Source: Russula earlei (lineage: Eukaryota; Basidiomycota; Agaricomycetes; Russulales; Russulaceae). Taken from it: 64,000 nucleotides of DNA. The notes beneath the pieces are model-generated. The model saw only the letters and a list, made by a program, of their open reading frames with translations. It did no database searches and was not told the DNA's origin. Position 1 is the stretch's first letter. The number at the start of each line of letters is the position of its first letter. Location of the stretch: positions 1-64,000 of the forward strand of contig JAGFNK010000008.1 of assembly GCA_025769875.1 (NCBI GenBank), read 5' to 3'. The translations under genes were made by a program, and so were the position numbers. Below, in pieces: positions 1 through 10,056 of this stretch.

Positions 1-1640
1 GCGAGTTTCGCGCGTTAAGCTCTGTGCGTGCGTTATTGCTTTTGCTTTTGTTTTTTCTTTCATTTCATGCGAGTTCTCACTCAGATTTAGTTGCGAATCA
101 AGGAACGCAAGTGCCGGTTCCAGCATGCAGGCCAGTGACAGCACAGCTATGGGCCACGGCGATAATACAGCCGTCAAGCTCGGCCTCAAGTGGTGCATGT
201 GACAGGTGTTTTCCCGTGTCCATTGCGTGGCACCCGTGCGTCGTTCGTTTTCGTTTTCGCGGGTCCTTTCTCCTCTGCCTCGAATCTCTCACTGAGACCC
301 AACCTGCCAGTTTCCATCATCCGGTGCGTTTTTTTTTTCTTTCCATTTGGATTGCTCTTTCTGACCGGTTCTTACAGTGACACGGCACGGCGTACCGCCC
401 GAGAGCGATGCACGGTGCTGCGACGGCACTTCGAATGTCAAGCACGCCTTATTGACGTCGTCGAATTCTCGAATGCTCAAGCGAGCGGCGCGCTTCTCTC
501 TTCCCCTTTTTCCTCTCCTCCGCCCTCTCCTCCACCCCACCCTCTCTGGACGTCCAAGACCGGTCAACGCCGCCCATGGGGTCAACGCCAGACCATGATC
601 AAAATAGCCACTAGAACAATTCAGTGGAATCACGAACCCGGTGCGCGTTTTTCTTTTTTCTTTCACTTCTTCACACGCTCTCTCATCCTCTCCTTCCCAA
701 TACACAGTTCCCTGTTGGGCTTCAAGGCGATGTCCTTATGGCACTCACGGCAGCGCTCTCCCACCCAATGGCACCCATTCCCCTGCAGTGGTGACCATGA
801 CGACTCGGCCATGGATATGACTACCTCGCGATGGCCACGACCGCGTGCGTTTTTTCGTTTTCATTTCTATACGATTTTTGATATTTTCTTTTCCTCTCCA
901 GCTCCTATACATGCCAGTTCCCGAGCGCGCGGCGTTCCTCTCCCCTCCCCTCTGCTCCGGTTGACCCACGCCGCCAAAAAGGGCCTCCTGTGAGCGACGG
1001 ATCAACGCATCGCATGGACGCGGCCATTTGCACGCCAAAATGGGCCGTTCTCACCGCTTTCAAATCCCTCGCGCGGCCCTGGCCAACGACGGTGGGGTGT
1101 GCATGAACCCCGAATGGCACACAACTGTGCTTCCCGCGTGCGCGACATTCTCGCGTTCTCGCGCGTTAGGGGTCGCGCGACCACGACGCATTCCGCATCC
1201 CTGTCCTGTCCTGTCCTCCGTCCTCCCCCTCCTCCCATCTCCTCTACCCAACTCAAGTGCGCGCGATGCGTTTTCGTTTCGCGGGCTCGGTGCATTTTTT
1301 TAAATTTCTACTCATTTGCTGCAAAACGCGAGGACGGCACCACAGTGGCCTGTACGCGTTTCCTTTTTTTTTTTTTTCCTTCTCGATTCACTCTCGATTT
1401 CTATCCTGTCATAGTAACAGCACGTCCAGGTCCGCAACGATTACACCACCATCAAGCTCGGCCTCAAATGACAAGTCACTCGAATGTTCAACGATCTGCG
1501 ATTATTGCGCTTGACCTGTTCCAGCTGGCTTTCTTTTCCCCGTGCGTGCGTGCGTTTTTCCTTTTCTTTCCTGTTTCAGTTTTCTAAATACCCTCTTCCC
1601 TATCCTTAGTCTTTCAGCCTCCTTCGACACGCGACCGGCC
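1..1640. repeat. Gene-free region with iterated, degenerate T-rich motif
   Basis: No convincing gene is present. A motif of the form GTGCG followed by runs of TTTTC/TTTC recurs near 25, 237, 323, 640, 842, 1258, 1355 and 1545, several times at spacings close to 200 bp or twice that. Other words recur between copies: a 17-base phrase around 173-189 returns around 1452-1468, and variants of TCGAATGTTCAA occur near 431, 471 and 1477. The pattern suggests decayed tandem or segmental duplication. Open frames here are unspliced, low-complexity and conflict between strands, so I do not call them genes. Confidence 0.45.
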
Positions 1641-1739
1641 AATTCCCACACCCCGAGACGCTGATGGCACGTGACGGTTTCCCGCGCTTGCGATGTCACG
1701 TCGAGTTGTGTTTTCTTGGCCAGCTCTCAGCCCATTTCC

Positions 1740-2440
1740 TTCACAAATGTGGATGTATCACACCAAATGCAATCCAGTTGACTATGTTACTTTCAGTGGA
1801 TGTAATGATTTTTTATTTTTCCATTGATAAATGATTTGAATCTATATCCCGTTTAACTGGGCTGAGCTGTAGCACTATGGTTGGTTGAGTGATTAACATC
1901 AAAGACACATACTGATTGGCAGTTGACTTGGCCATATGAATTACTGTCTTTGATAGGATCATGGTGAGAGCTCTGTTTTTGGTTGAGATTTAGTATATTG
2001 ATATGGATTGTTCTACTAGATGACATGAAGATTACACATTCACTCAAAAAGGGATTATACCCAGTAATGAGTGATACTAAAGGCATATTAGGGCCTTTTA
2101 GAAACAAAGTTTTGAACCCAAAGTGAAACATTTGAAACTCAAGGATTTTTCAGAGATCACCAATATAACTGCTAAAATAGGCCTTATAAGTAAACAGGAT
2201 TACACATGATGATAATTGTGAGATTATGATATACCTCCTCTCCCTTTATCCAAAAAAGGATTACACATGAAGAGATTGCTCACGGCCCGCCAAAGGCGCA
2301 CCCCTTGGGCGAAGCCCAAGCAAGCTTCAGCTTGTGCATATGTAAACACATGATGAGATCAGTATAAGCCTTGTACCATCATCATGATCCATATCCATCT
2401 GGTGTCCCATCACCACATCATGATATGATAAATGTATTGC
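1740..2440. other. AT-rich island without genes
   Basis: Base composition changes sharply from the GC-rich flanks to AT-rich sequence. A 13-bp direct repeat (GGATTACACATGA) sits at 2197-2209 and 2258-2270, just before the hairpin cluster at 2288-2337. I find no transposase frame and no clear terminal inverted repeats. A remnant or non-autonomous mobile element is possible, but this is inference from composition and the repeats. Confidence 0.35.
2288..2337. repeat. Cluster of three perfect hairpins inside a closing stem
   Basis: Three adjacent perfect hairpins are visible. The first has stem CGCC/GGCG (2288-2291 with 2295-2298) and loop AAA. The second has a 7-bp stem CTTGGGC/GCCCAAG (2304-2310 with 2314-2320) and loop GAA. 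The third has stem CAAGC/GCTTG (2321-2325 with 2330-2334) and loop TTCA. GCAC at 2298-2301 can pair with GTGC at 2334-2337, enclosing hairpins two and three in a branched fold. It is the only GC-rich patch in the AT-rich island. It resembles small palindromic or MITE-like elements of fungi, but I cannot assign a family. Confidence 0.55.
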
Positions 2441-2628
2441 CCTCCCTATCCTAAACTGAGGAGGTGGTGTTGCCACAGTATAAAGCTAATCCCTCCGGTT
2501 CCTCTCCAGCTGCACTCCGACTCACAAGTATTTACAGGTACCGGTTACCTGCAATCTTTTAAACTCACTACGCCACTGTCCCCAACTTACATCTTCAAAT
2601 TTCATATTCCCACGCATAAATACTACCG

Positions 2629-2992
2629 ATGCGCATCTCTTCTATTTTGTTTTGCCTCGCTGGTGGCATCATTACCTCGCTCGCACTTCCCTCTGGTAAT
2701 CTGGAGTACGCCAACCTCTTCGAGTCCAACTTCTCTCCTGATGTGAACTTTACTTTGCAGAGATGCCATAGACCATGAGAGAACGGTTAAACTGCTGAAA
2801 CAGTACTTCACTCATTCCCAACTCCGCAATCACCCGGACTTGTGGCACCGACTAGGAAAAGAGCAACGAGACTTCGTTACGAAACGTCTGGATGATACCG
2901 GCAAGGCTTTATCAGAAGTACACGACCGCAACGCTGCGGTAGCCGAGCAAGCTTATGATGAGGTCACAAAGAAACATATCCAGAAGGGATAA
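2629..2992 (+). CDS. Putative small secreted protein, unknown function
   Basis: Not recognised. The start at 2629 opens a typical signal peptide: Met-Arg, then a hydrophobic core of about 16 residues ending in Ala-Leu-Pro-Ser. A 67-nt intron (2696-2762, GTAATC...CAGAG) joins this in frame to a second exon, giving about 98 residues. The mature part is rich in Lys, Asp, Glu and His, has no cysteine and looks helical. Without splicing the frame ends after about 50 residues. The intron uses the second AG of a CAGAG acceptor, because the first would create an early stop. Lack of cysteines is unlike classical cysteine-rich effectors. Splicing and secretion are inferred. Confidence 0.5.
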
Positions 2993-3187
2993 GGATTGGG
3001 CAAGCCAAACTCCTGATATTGAGATACCTAGAAATGTTTTATACATACAGTACAAGGGCTGCCGCCCCGTGGCCGTACATGTACGGTATCTCACGACAAT
3101 AAATAAATTAAAACATGTATGAACCTGCCCTCAAGTGTTACGTGCGCTGACATTCCCTCGCTTCGCGTTTGCTGCAAAGACAACCTC

Positions 3188-4473
3188 ATGCTTAGCTACC
3201 GTCGCCTTCTGTCCTCTCTCCCTCGCCAATGTACGACGCTTAACGCCCCACGATCCTTCTACCGTACTTCTCGTGCGGCTTCCTCTACTCAAGCCGAAGG
3301 AGAAGGCAAGGAGCGAGGCGCAGGCGGCAACTGGTCTAGCCCAAGCGATCCAACCTGGGCCGTCTGGAAGCAAACTATCGGCAAGCAGTTTGAGAAACCA
3401 CATCGGCCATGCAATTGGCTTGGAGGAAAAGTAGTTGAGTTCGTCTCCGTCTGGTGCATTGAAGCCGACGTCATCGCAGTCACTTACTTGCTCACTATCC
3501 TGTCTGATTGTATCAGCCTTTCCCGCTAAACCCGTCCTTCAAGCCTCCAACCCCGGTGTCAGATGCTATCAAAGATGTCTTATATCAGGCCTTCATGGCC
3601 GACCCAGAGGCCAACTCCGTCCGCAACCTTGCCAGGCAGCACCACCTGAGCATCAAACGCGTGGATGCCATTTTACGACTCAAAGGTCTCGAGGAGAGCT
3701 GGAAGAAGGTTTGTCCATCCTGCCCAGTTCGCTAGCCAGATATCTGGCAGAATGATGTTTACAAAGATTAGTCTTGAAGACATAAAAATGGTTATTTAAG
3801 AGTCCTTTTTTGCCTGATTTCATCGCCTCATGCGCATAGATATAGTATGCTAACTTTCATCCTTCCAGGAGGTATAGCCGTGTCATGTCTGAGGTGTGTC
3901 GAGCTGGGCTGATCAGAGATTAGGGTATGCCTCTTCAAACCGCATTCCTTAAAGGGATGGAGCAAATCCTCGGTGTCACATTTGACGCCAGCAAGCACAA
4001 GACGCATGTGCATTGGGCGGAAAGCCGGATTCAGACCGTTGAGGCTGACGCCCTGGATCAAGACGAAGGAGACAGTCAGGCGCGTGCTCGATACCAGCGC
4101 ATGTTCTGGGAACCAGTGGTCGAGGGACAAGTTCGTCATTCTCGTGCATCCGTCTCTACCTTTGCCAATCACCTTGCATTATCAGGAACCTGTTCTCCCC
4201 ACTGCCTTGAAAAGGGCGCGTGAAGATGCTGAACGACGTGGGCGGTCTGTGGAGCCTGCGAAGTCTAGAGACGTAGGCCCTGGTTCCCAGCACGACGGTG
4301 GGGTGAAGGTCACGAGTACCAGTGGCGCTGTTGGCCGACCCACCATCAAGTTTATCGACGTCGGTACCAAGTTCATGGACCCGAGGGAACATATGCAGCG
4401 AGAAAAGGAGAACCAGAGGCGGGCAAAGGTCCGCGGTAAAAAAAGGCATAAACGCCTTTCTGTGGTAGCATAG
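3188..4473 (+). CDS. Mitochondrial small ribosomal subunit protein mS45 (Bot1 family)
   Basis: Component of the mitochondrial ribosome small subunit, family PF12298 (yeast Mrps35, fission yeast Bot1). The N-terminus is basic and Ser/Arg-rich, as expected for a matrix-targeting signal. After an intron of about 87 nt (3430-3516) comes a conserved core, PFPLNPSFKPPTPVSD, followed by a helical segment around residues 100-150. A further exon from about 3923 carries PLQTAFLKGMEQILGV. The C-terminus is very basic (final 25 residues rich in Lys/Arg). The intron near 3708-3922 is long for this window and may hide a micro-exon. The gene converges on CCT7. Family assignment is firm; exact middle splice sites are less certain. 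Confidence 0.8.
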
Positions 4474-5095
4474 ATTGCACTTAGAGGGTAGCACTTAAAC
4501 CTCTGACCATTTTCGTTGGTGGGGGTGAGCTGCTTGCGCTGTTGCTTTGCCGAGCGATCAAAGAACTTCTCGCCTCGAGCCCCCACGGTGTGACAGAAGA
4601 TGCTCAAAGTTTCTTCAGAGACGAGGAAAGGCGAATTTCCCTCAGATGACTAGCCTCAGTATGTCATATGCTTTGACCATGCATCAAGTTGGGAGTCGCA
4701 GTGTCTGGACGAAAGCGCGATCTCTGATGATTGCCATTGTACCAGTACCAGGGTCTGGCCATATCATGTCAGACGGGAGGTCATAGGATGTCAGGCCCTC
4801 GATAAAGGCATCATTGGGCCTCGTTATCAAAGACCGACCATCACTGATTTTCCTAACGAGCATCGCGTGCCTGCCTCTCTGGTCAGTGTCCGTAGGTGGT
4901 TGATAGGCGCAATTCAGGGACTCGAGCTGGTCCTCAAGAGTGCTCGCCGTCTGCTTTGATAGACATCCCACTTTCCCCAGTGACCGCGAACCTCGGTTTC
5001 CAGACAGATGTTTGGTCATTCTTAGGAGAGGTCTTTGTGAAATGATGTTTCGTGTGAATGAAAAACAATGCCGGCACCCTACCAGGTCTACTCCC
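4474..5095. other. Intergenic gap between convergent mS45 and CCT7 genes
   Basis: Holds the 3' ends of two convergent genes. A minus-strand open frame of 181 codons (4684-5229) crosses it and overlaps the last CCT7 exon in another frame. Its product matches no family I know and has no conserved-looking motif, so I do not annotate it as a gene. Confidence 0.4.
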
Positions 5096-7060
5096 TCATC
5101 GTCGTGGAACTCCGCCCCTTCCCCGCCCCCGCAGTGCTCGTTGTGCAGTACCCGGTGGCGCCTTCGGACCCGCATCGGGCTACAGACGTTCGCAGGGCGA
5201 CAACGATGAGTCCAACGGAAAACCGTCACAAGGGCGAAATTTTCAACTCACAGCCTCGCTCTGGGGATTCCTGACCGTCTCGTCCACGGAAACGATCAGG
5301 CACGCGGCCTCCACCGCGCTGCTGATGGCGTTGATCTTGATCAGACTGGGCTCCCACACGAACGCGTCCAAATTGTCCCGGACACCGTCGGGCCCATCAA
5401 CGTCGACGCCGACCCACTTCTCGCCGTGCGCGTGTCGCATGCGGAGCTTGTTCAAGACGTCGGTCGAGTCCAGGCCGGCGTTGTCGCAGATTTGTCGGGG
5501 CACGACCTCGAGCGCCTTTGCGAATGCGATCTGGACGAGCTGAAGCTTGCCGGGAATGGAAAGCGCGTGCTTCCGTATATGCGCGGAAAGGTCCATCTGA
5601 ACCAGAGGTCATGGATCCCCGTGGTCGGGAAGATGCACACACACATACCTCGATGGCGCCGCCACCGGCAACGACGTCCCCGTTTTTCACCGCGCGCTTC
5701 ACCACCATCACCGCGTCATGCAGACTCCGCTCGACTTCTTCTATAAACTGTTCTGCGCCGCCGCGGAGGACGATCGTGCAGGTTTTCGCTTTTGGACACT
5801 CCTCGAAAACGTTGAACCGCTCGCCGCCAATCTGTCGCTCCTCGAACTTGCCGCAGGTTCCGAGGTGCTCGCGGCCGACATCGGAGGTGGTGGACTGGAT
5901 CGAGCCGCCAACGGCCTGCACGACTCTCCGAAGGTCTGCAGCAGGAACACGCCCAGCGCAAAAGATGTCCCGATCGGAAAACCACTGGGTGGCCAGATCA
6001 CCGATGGGAAGCTTGCTCAACACGATCTTCGCCCCCGTCTTTTCGATCTCTTGCAGCTTGCGATAGATGATCTCCCACTCGGCGTCAACGATCGCCTGAT
6101 AATCGGCAACGGCGTCCACACGGACTTCCGCGTTGTCCTTTTCTGCTTTTAGCTCAAGTTCCACGTTGAGCGAAAGAATGAGAGGATGGCTGAACGCTTT
6201 GGGTTGCTGTTCCGCGCCCGCGTAAGTGAACGTCTTTTTGAATGATACACCGCGGATGAGAAGCGAGTCTTGCATGCCCCCTCCGGGGATCTTCTTCACC
6301 CCGATGAGGGACTCGTCCAGCTCGTCCTGATCGAGAGAGAGCACGGCATCCACGACCATTTTTGAGAAGAAAGGCTTTTCCGAATGAATGAGTTTTGACG
6401 ACATGGACGTGGACGCGCACTTGAGTAAAAGGGAGCGGAACTTTCTGAAACGGAGCGATTCAGTACGGATTTGGCGCCAAGACGCGACGGGGCTCACTCG
6501 GCGTCTGAACGATCAACCGATATCTGAATCTCTTTGATGCGGTCAATGGACTGGATGCAGTGTGGGGTCAATGAACAAAACAAGGGGAAAGAAAACACGC
6601 ACGAGCCGGGCGGCTTGACGGAAGCCCTTCATGATGATGTGCGGGCTCACGTCCTCCTCGATATACTCTCTAACCTCCTTCAGTAGTTGAGCGGCCAGAA
6701 GGACGACGGTGGTGGTCCCGTCGCCGACTTCTGCATCCTGGGCGCGAGCAATATCGACGAGTGTCCTCGCTGCAGGGTGAACGATGTCCAGAAGCTTAAG
6801 AATGGTGGCTCCATCGTTGGTGATTTGTACTTCCCCGCGATCGTTCACAATGAGCTTGTCCATTCCCCTGGGACCCAGCGTACTTGCTAGTATCTCTGCA
6901 ATGGCCAGACACGCGGAGATATTGGACAATAGTTGTCCCTTTCCCTGCGATGTATCTGTTCCCTCCTTGAGGAGAACCACGGTGGGTTGCTGCACGGGGT
7001 AAACCAAGTAATCCGTACCGCGGAAAGTGAGATACTCACGATGGGCAGGGGTCGTTGCAT
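5096..7060 (-). CDS. CCT7: T-complex protein 1 subunit eta (CCT7)
   Basis: Subunit of the cytosolic chaperonin CCT/TRiC, which folds actin, tubulin and WD40 proteins using ATP. Exon 1 encodes MQRPLPI and is spliced to [15 protein letters not shown], the diagnostic start of the eta subunit. Group II chaperonin signatures follow: [12 protein letters not shown], the nucleotide-binding GDGTTTVV motif, and VVAGGGAIE in the distal equatorial domain. The substrate-binding apical domain lies between. The C-terminus after the last intron is an Arg-Gly-rich tail (RGRGRGG), typical of eta. At least four introns are inferred. It lies 97 bp downstream of ALG9 on the same strand. Confidence 0.93.
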
Positions 7061-7157
7061 TTTTCGTTCAATCGCGCTTGAGTTCACAAAGAGCAGGGCA
7101 CGAAATCTCTCTATCTAGACTTGCTTATGTCATCGGATTAAAACTAGGTCTAAGAGA

Positions 7158-9575
7158 TCATGCAGAGCGCGCATGTTTTATTTCCCTGATTTTCCCCTCC
7201 ACAGACGTCTTGTTTCGTAAAAGGCAGTACTCTCCAAATCTATTCCGGCTCTGCCACATATGACCCGGGAGCCAGAACGCCCTTGTGAGTCGCGATGAGT
7301 GGCGGGCATCGAGGAATGGGAGGCAGGTTACGCGCTCCCATGTTCTGTCGTCGAGAATGTAGCGAGGTTCGTGCATGGATTCTATGGGATCATGCGGAAA
7401 GTCGAGGTCGACGACATAGTCGCAGCTCGTCACGTCGACCTACATAAACGTAAGATGGCCTTCCAGTCCTAGAGGGCACGTAACTTACGTAGTGCATCGG
7501 CTCTTCCCTGTTCAGGTCATTCAAGCCCGCAGGAATATGCCTCGTCCCCAAAACTCTCGACCGAATTCCATCGTATGTCTCATAGAAGTGAGCAGGGAGA
7601 ATCCCGTCAAACTCGCTCTTGATCCAGTCGATCCGTACCCCGTCTGGAACGAGATAGTGGCCAGGAAAACGGTACCACTCTTTTCCATAGCAAATTCTCA
7701 ACTTGAAGTCTTTGATCGGGGACAGATCAACGCGCTGCTCGTCCTCTCTATTCTCCACGCGGTTTCGCCTGTATTCCTCGAGTAGCTCTGGTGGGGGGAG
7801 GGGGGTATCGAGCAAACCGGTCACGTTGAGGAGTCGCGGAACTTCCTGCTTCTCAAACTCATAAACGATGGTCATGGGTGTATGGTAGTATTTCCAGAGT
7901 GCAAGGATACGAGCAGTAGAGATGAAGGCGGTGAAGAGAACAATCATCAGGGTTGACCAGCGGAAAAGCTGGCTGCGTGATGCCTGACAACAAAGCTCAG
8001 TAGGGGTTATGCGGCCTGATGCTCGAGACTTACGCGATATGGCGACTTCGTTATTTTGATGTAAGCGACTTCAATCCATCCTCGCAAGAGGAATGTCATG
8101 ACGGCCGCATTGAAGCACACGAGTGGGTACACGGGATACATGAATCTTTCCTCCTTGTGTGGTTGCACGCTCATGATGCCGATCCAGGTATATAGTGGAA
8201 GCAGACGTAATCCCAGGAGTCTGAATGGAGAGCTTTGTTCTGCAGTCGGGATGGCATATCCTAGGCGACGGCGGTCAATCCTGTAAGTTATCGCCAACGC
8301 TGGGAGAGAAAAGAGGGCCATCGGGAGGAGAATGTTGAAGTTAAGAGACAGGTTTAGGAGATAGAAGTACCAGGGTTCGGTGCCATACAGGTCGGGGCCG
8401 CTAGAAGGGTCGGGGAAGACGTTGTAACTCACGATGTTCCAAAACACTGCGGTAAACTTCCCATAGAAATATGAATCGATCGCGATTATGGGCACCTGCG
8501 CGCCTCTCAGCGAAAGCAGGACACGGGCAAGGTGGATGCACTGACTGGGATGAACGCCGCCCCGGCGCCACAGAGAAGCAGCCTTATCCAGCGGTTGAAT
8601 TGCCAGTCAAATTTATCCTTCGCCGCGACCTGGTCCGCGCCAAACACGAACAACTCCTCGAGGACGAACGGGATGGCGAGGGCGAGGGCGAACGGCCAGC
8701 CAAGGACGGCACCGAAGGCGAAATACAGGACAGCCGCGAGCGTCCGCTGGCCGTCCTGGTTGCTGGGCGGTATGAACGCGTGTGAGAGCGCAAGCATCGT
8801 GGTGTACATCGCGAACGACGAGGGGAGGAGGGCTGCGAACGCGTCGCGTCAGAATCCCAGGGGACGTGTGGCCCATACGACGTCGCGCATGAAGCTCTCA
8901 GAGAGAGACTTGCCATTCGATGCACTCCACATTCCGGCATTGGCGGCCAACATGAACAGCATGTAGCGAGCTACGCGATTGTTGATCTTGAGCCGGACGG
9001 TGTCGTAGAGCTTGGCTTCGCAGATGGTGCAGATGGTTCCCAGAACGGCACGCACTAAGAAAAAGGCTGGTCTCTGCGGACGGAGAGTTGAGAGCCTTTC
9101 GGAGGGAGCCCACGTTGGCAAGCGTTACCTTTCCTGCCTCGCGCAGTATCCAGAAGGGGAGCCTGGATGGGAGGACCCACAGGAGGGTGTACGCCCAGCT
9201 CCGAATCGCGTATTGCGGTGCCGTTTCCCAGGTCTGGAAGCCATAACCCTTATACAGGTAGTGCAGAGGTTCCCAGTAATTGAATACTGCGAAGAGATCA
9301 CTCGAAGTTCGAAAGACAGGGCTTCTGATGAGCGCCAGATGAACAGACCTTCGTCACAGTCTTGGATGTTCGAATACATGGCCGCCGTGACGCGGAAAAT
9401 GAGTAAGATCCTGACTGCCACAGAGAACCTGGGGACCCAAGGCGGGCGTGATGCTCTGAAGTGTACGCTCAGAACGCAGGAATAGCCAGTTCTTGGTACA
9501 CGGGTGCGCACCTTCCGAGCTGGTCTTGGAGGATACCGGTATGTCTTGCTGCCACAGGTTTAGGCGCATACTCAT
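7158..9575 (-). CDS. ALG9: ALG9-type alpha-1,2-mannosyltransferase
   Basis: ER multispanning glycosyltransferase of family GT22. It adds alpha-1,2-mannose from dolichol-phosphate-mannose to the lumenal N-glycan precursor. Visible signatures are the N-terminal FNYWEPLHYL segment, a run of membrane helices, and the ALG9-diagnostic HKEERFMYPVYPL before the last transmembrane segments. The C-terminal lumenal part contains CYGKEWYRFPGHYL. The start at 9575 is followed by a short intron whose splicing gives SEASRPPWVPRF in frame with the first membrane helix. Several introns interrupt the gene, one exactly before VPIIAIDSYFYGK. The HKEERF context separates it from the related PIG-B/GPI10, PIG-Z/SMP3 and ALG12 enzymes. 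Confidence 0.92.
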
Positions 9576-10056
9576 TCTGGTTTTTTTCTATGGGCCGACG
9601 GAAACGAAGGGTTTGAATTTTTGACATAACTAGTGCAGATGTCGGGAGACGGGAAGAGGGGATTGTTCACCCTCGAAATCCGAATATGTTATGAGGGATG
9701 AGGGCGGTGGGATAGTCGCTTACGTCACTTGATCATCTGGGCTCACACCAGAGTCCTTAAACATTCAGAAAGTGCATAAATGCATGATATCGTGGCATAA
9801 AAGTGTCAATGGATCAAAAGTAGAGTAGGCCAACAGGGTTCAGAAGGAAAATGGTAAGAGGTATCGTAGAACCTGCCAGGACGTGACGAGACGGTACGAT
9901 TTGATGACGTGGAAAATGGCGAGCGTACAAGCAAAAAAAAAGTTATAACCGTCGTGAAAAGGTCCTCTAAGAGGCGGTGAAGAGAGCGTCATTAAACGGC
10001 AATGTTCTGTACACCAATATTCTGTACACCGATAGTTCGTAGTCCATGATATCGTC
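9576..10056. other. Intergenic region between ALG9 start and chitin synthase stop
   Basis: About 480 bp holding the ALG9 upstream region and the chitin synthase 3' region, both on the minus strand. I see no gene. Palindromic words such as TTGATCATC and TGCATGATATC are present but not interpretable as known sites. Confidence 0.5.

Noticed and set aside
289..705. 138-codon minus-strand open frame in the repeat region
   Set aside because: Translation is Arg/Lys-rich low complexity created by antisense of C/T tracts; no motif, no splicing logic.
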